From assembly GCA_945897805.1 (NCBI GenBank), contig CAMDFX010000003.1, positions 1 through 64,000 on the forward strand: DNA of 64,000 bases. The letters run 5' to 3'. How positions within the stretch are numbered: position 1 is the stretch's first letter; the number at the start of each line of letters is the position of its first letter. Made by a program: the position numbers and the translations under genes. This stretch comes from Chryseobacterium gleum (GTDB lineage Bacteria > Bacteroidota > Bacteroidia > Flavobacteriales_D > Crocinitomicaceae). Under the pieces are notes generated by a model. The model was not told where the DNA came from and made no database searches. It saw only the letters and a program-made list of their open reading frames with translations. This document shows, piece by piece, positions 62,912-64,000 of the stretch.

Positions 62912-63694
62912 ATGAGAAAAATAGTAAAAGTGCTTTTAATGCTGGTTTTAGTAAATCAGGTTAATGCACAGAATCCAGGATATTTTGGAAGTAAAAATGT
63001 TGTTGATTTTTCACTGAATGGTCAATACAATCTTTTTAGTAATCTTGGAAAAAACTTCTACAAATTTGAGAATGATAAATTAGTCCGTTATAAAGACCGA
63101 GTTGATTGGGGCTTTAGAATAAATTACTCAAGGGTTTTTAAACGCAATTTTGCGCTTGGAATTGAGTGTGGTTATGATTATTATAGAATTCAACCGCTTC
63201 AAATTTATGGTTTTTCCAGTTATTCTCCCATTGATTTTGAAAATTGGGATGTAAAATCTTTGAATATAATGCCTAAAATTGAATTTTCAACTGAAGGAGG
63301 ATTATTGCCGATGGGAATTTCTCATCAAATTGGAGTAGGAGTGCGACTTGTGAGAGTAGTTGATAAGGAATATCACTACGTTTTAGATGGTAATGGGAGC
63401 CAACCTTTCGTTTTAAACAATGCTATTGTGATGCCAGAATCTTACCTGTATAAAAAAACAGCTAAAGGATTGGTTCTGATGTATGCTTTGCATATGCGAA
63501 CGCCTATTTCTAAACGCTTATTTTTGAATTATGGATTTCGTTACACGCTGAATTTTATGAGTAAACAACTTGATTATTCTACAGGGACTTCTCAGAATCT
63601 TGTGATGACTTCGGGAGAATATCAAAATTTAGTAAGACAGCGGAAACAAGCATCTTTTATACAAGGAAATATTGGTTTGTCTTTCGCTTTTTAA
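62912..63694 (+). CDS. Outer-membrane beta-barrel protein, partner of the M48 protease
   Basis: The 260-residue protein has a signal peptide (LLMLVLVNQVNAQ) and barrel-like strands (VDFSLNGQYNLFS, DWGFRINYSRVFKRNFALGIECGYDYY, HQIGVGVRLVRVV, FLNYGFRYTLNFM), ending IGLSFAF with the aromatic last residue typical of BAM substrates. It starts 3 bp after the M48 gene, so the two are co-translated. Specific function unknown. A bidirectional terminator follows. Confidence 0.75.
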   Translation: MRKIVKVLLMLVLVNQVNAQNPGYFGSKNVVDFSLNGQYNLFSNLGKNFYKFENDKLVRYKDRVDWGFRINYSRVFKRNFALGIECGYDYYRIQPLQIYGFSSYSPIDFENWDVKSLNIMPKIEFSTEGGLLPMGISHQIGVGVRLVRVVDKEYHYVLDGNGSQPFVLNNAIVMPESYLYKKTAKGLVLMYALHMRTPISKRLFLNYGFRYTLNFMSKQLDYSTGTSQNLVMTSGEYQNLVRQRKQASFIQGNIGLSFAF

Positions 63695-63715
63695 AGTGAA
63701 ACACTTGCACAAAAT

Positions 63716-63752
63716 AAAAAACGCATTGAAAATAATTTCAGTGCGTTTTTTT
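63716..63752. terminator. Bidirectional terminator between barrel gene and dnaJ
   Basis: A 16-bp stem (63716-63731 with 63736-63751, one G-T pair, loop ATAA) with A-runs and T-runs on both flanks separates two convergent genes. Confidence 0.88.
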
Positions 63753-63771
63753 ATGATTTTTTATCTCAGAA

Positions 63772-64000
63772 TTACTGAAACATATCTTTTACTTTCTGAA
63801 AAAATCCTTTTTCGCTTCCATCAGGATTGGGTATGAAGTTTTCACTTCCTTTCAATTTCTCCAGAATTTCTCTTTCTTCTTTAGAAACTTTGGTCGGTGT
63901 CCAAATATTGATGTGAACGAATAAATCTCCAGTTCCATAACCTTGAATACTTGGCAAACCCTTTCCTTTTAAGCGCAGCATTTTGCCACTTTGTGTTCCA
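63772..64000 (-). CDS. dnaJ: Chaperone DnaJ, C-terminal end (5' part outside window)
   Basis: The minus-strand frame is open to the window edge. Its 75 visible residues start TQSGKMLRLKGKGLP, which is the end of the DnaJ substrate-binding domain II. SIQGYGTGDLFVHINIWTP and EREILEKLK follow, matching the DnaJ C-terminal dimerisation part. DnaJ recruits DnaK to unfolded clients. The J domain and zinc-finger domains are outside the window. The downstream terminator at 63716 is shared with the convergent gene. Confidence 0.9.
   Translation of the reverse strand, partial: GTQSGKMLRLKGKGLPSIQGYGTGDLFVHINIWTPTKVSKEEREILEKLKGSENFIPNPDGSEKGFFQKVKDMFQ

Overview
The window is a low-GC chromosomal segment of a Bacteroidota bacterium, most likely order Flavobacteriales (a Crocinitomicaceae/Fluviicola-like lineage is a guess). 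The evidence is: type IX secretion (T9SS) sorting tails on three large secreted proteins, a PorT-like gene directly after menG/ubiE, many signal-peptide-bearing beta-barrels, a SusC-like TonB receptor with a carboxypeptidase-regulatory N-terminus, and recurrent TAnnTTTG promoter elements typical of this phylum. No rRNA, tRNA, CRISPR array, transposase or integrase was recognised.

Layout. 1-3.6 kb: 5' part of a GEVED-domain surface protein, a repeat-rich gap and a trypsin-like protease. 3.7-6.7 kb: a glycosyltransferase pair lying between an intact DUF58 gene and a second, truncated copy of that gene's 3' end. 6.8-9.4 kb: rpsO-pnp. 9.9-21.4 kb: secreted and accessory genes (tandem beta-barrel paralogues, a reductase, an esterase, an ankyrin protein with a DOMON/Ig/T9SS partner, a TonB receptor with a metal-box-like operator, a hydrolase, an M20 peptidase). 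21.4-25.2 kb: a four-unit 78-bp repeat array, hemB, a small gene cassette, a duplicated hemB 3' end and a MazE-type antitoxin fragment. 25.2-28.5 kb: two surface proteins, one with an apparently rearranged ice-binding domain. 29-30.7 kb: a 58-residue membrane protein and a secreted protein of unknown function. 30.8-47.2 kb: mostly housekeeping genes (mscL, glmM, ribH, a TPR protein, an aminotransferase, a PfkB heptose-type kinase, menG/ubiE, porT, an FAD oxidoreductase, trmL, guaB, two periplasmic PPIases, moxR). 47.2-54.8 kb: an accessory block with a PLD-helicase-DUF3427/NUDIX pair, a four-gene secreted or outer-membrane run and a divergent XRE regulator. 54.9-64 kb: accA, ispE, an FG-GAP/T9SS protein, a DUF4886/PKD protein, an M48 protease with a beta-barrel partner, and the 3' end of dnaJ.

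The most striking pattern is that two unrelated housekeeping genes (DUF58 and hemB) are each followed by a 1.6-2.0 kb accessory cassette and then by a second copy of only their own 3' end. In both cases the copies differ largely at silent positions. This is the outcome expected if circular DNA carrying a related 3' gene fragment had integrated by a single crossover. Other leads are a possibly circularly permuted ice-binding domain inside a jelly-roll domain, the helicase/NUDIX pair as a candidate defence module, and palindromes around the XRE gene that recur upstream of the first gene.
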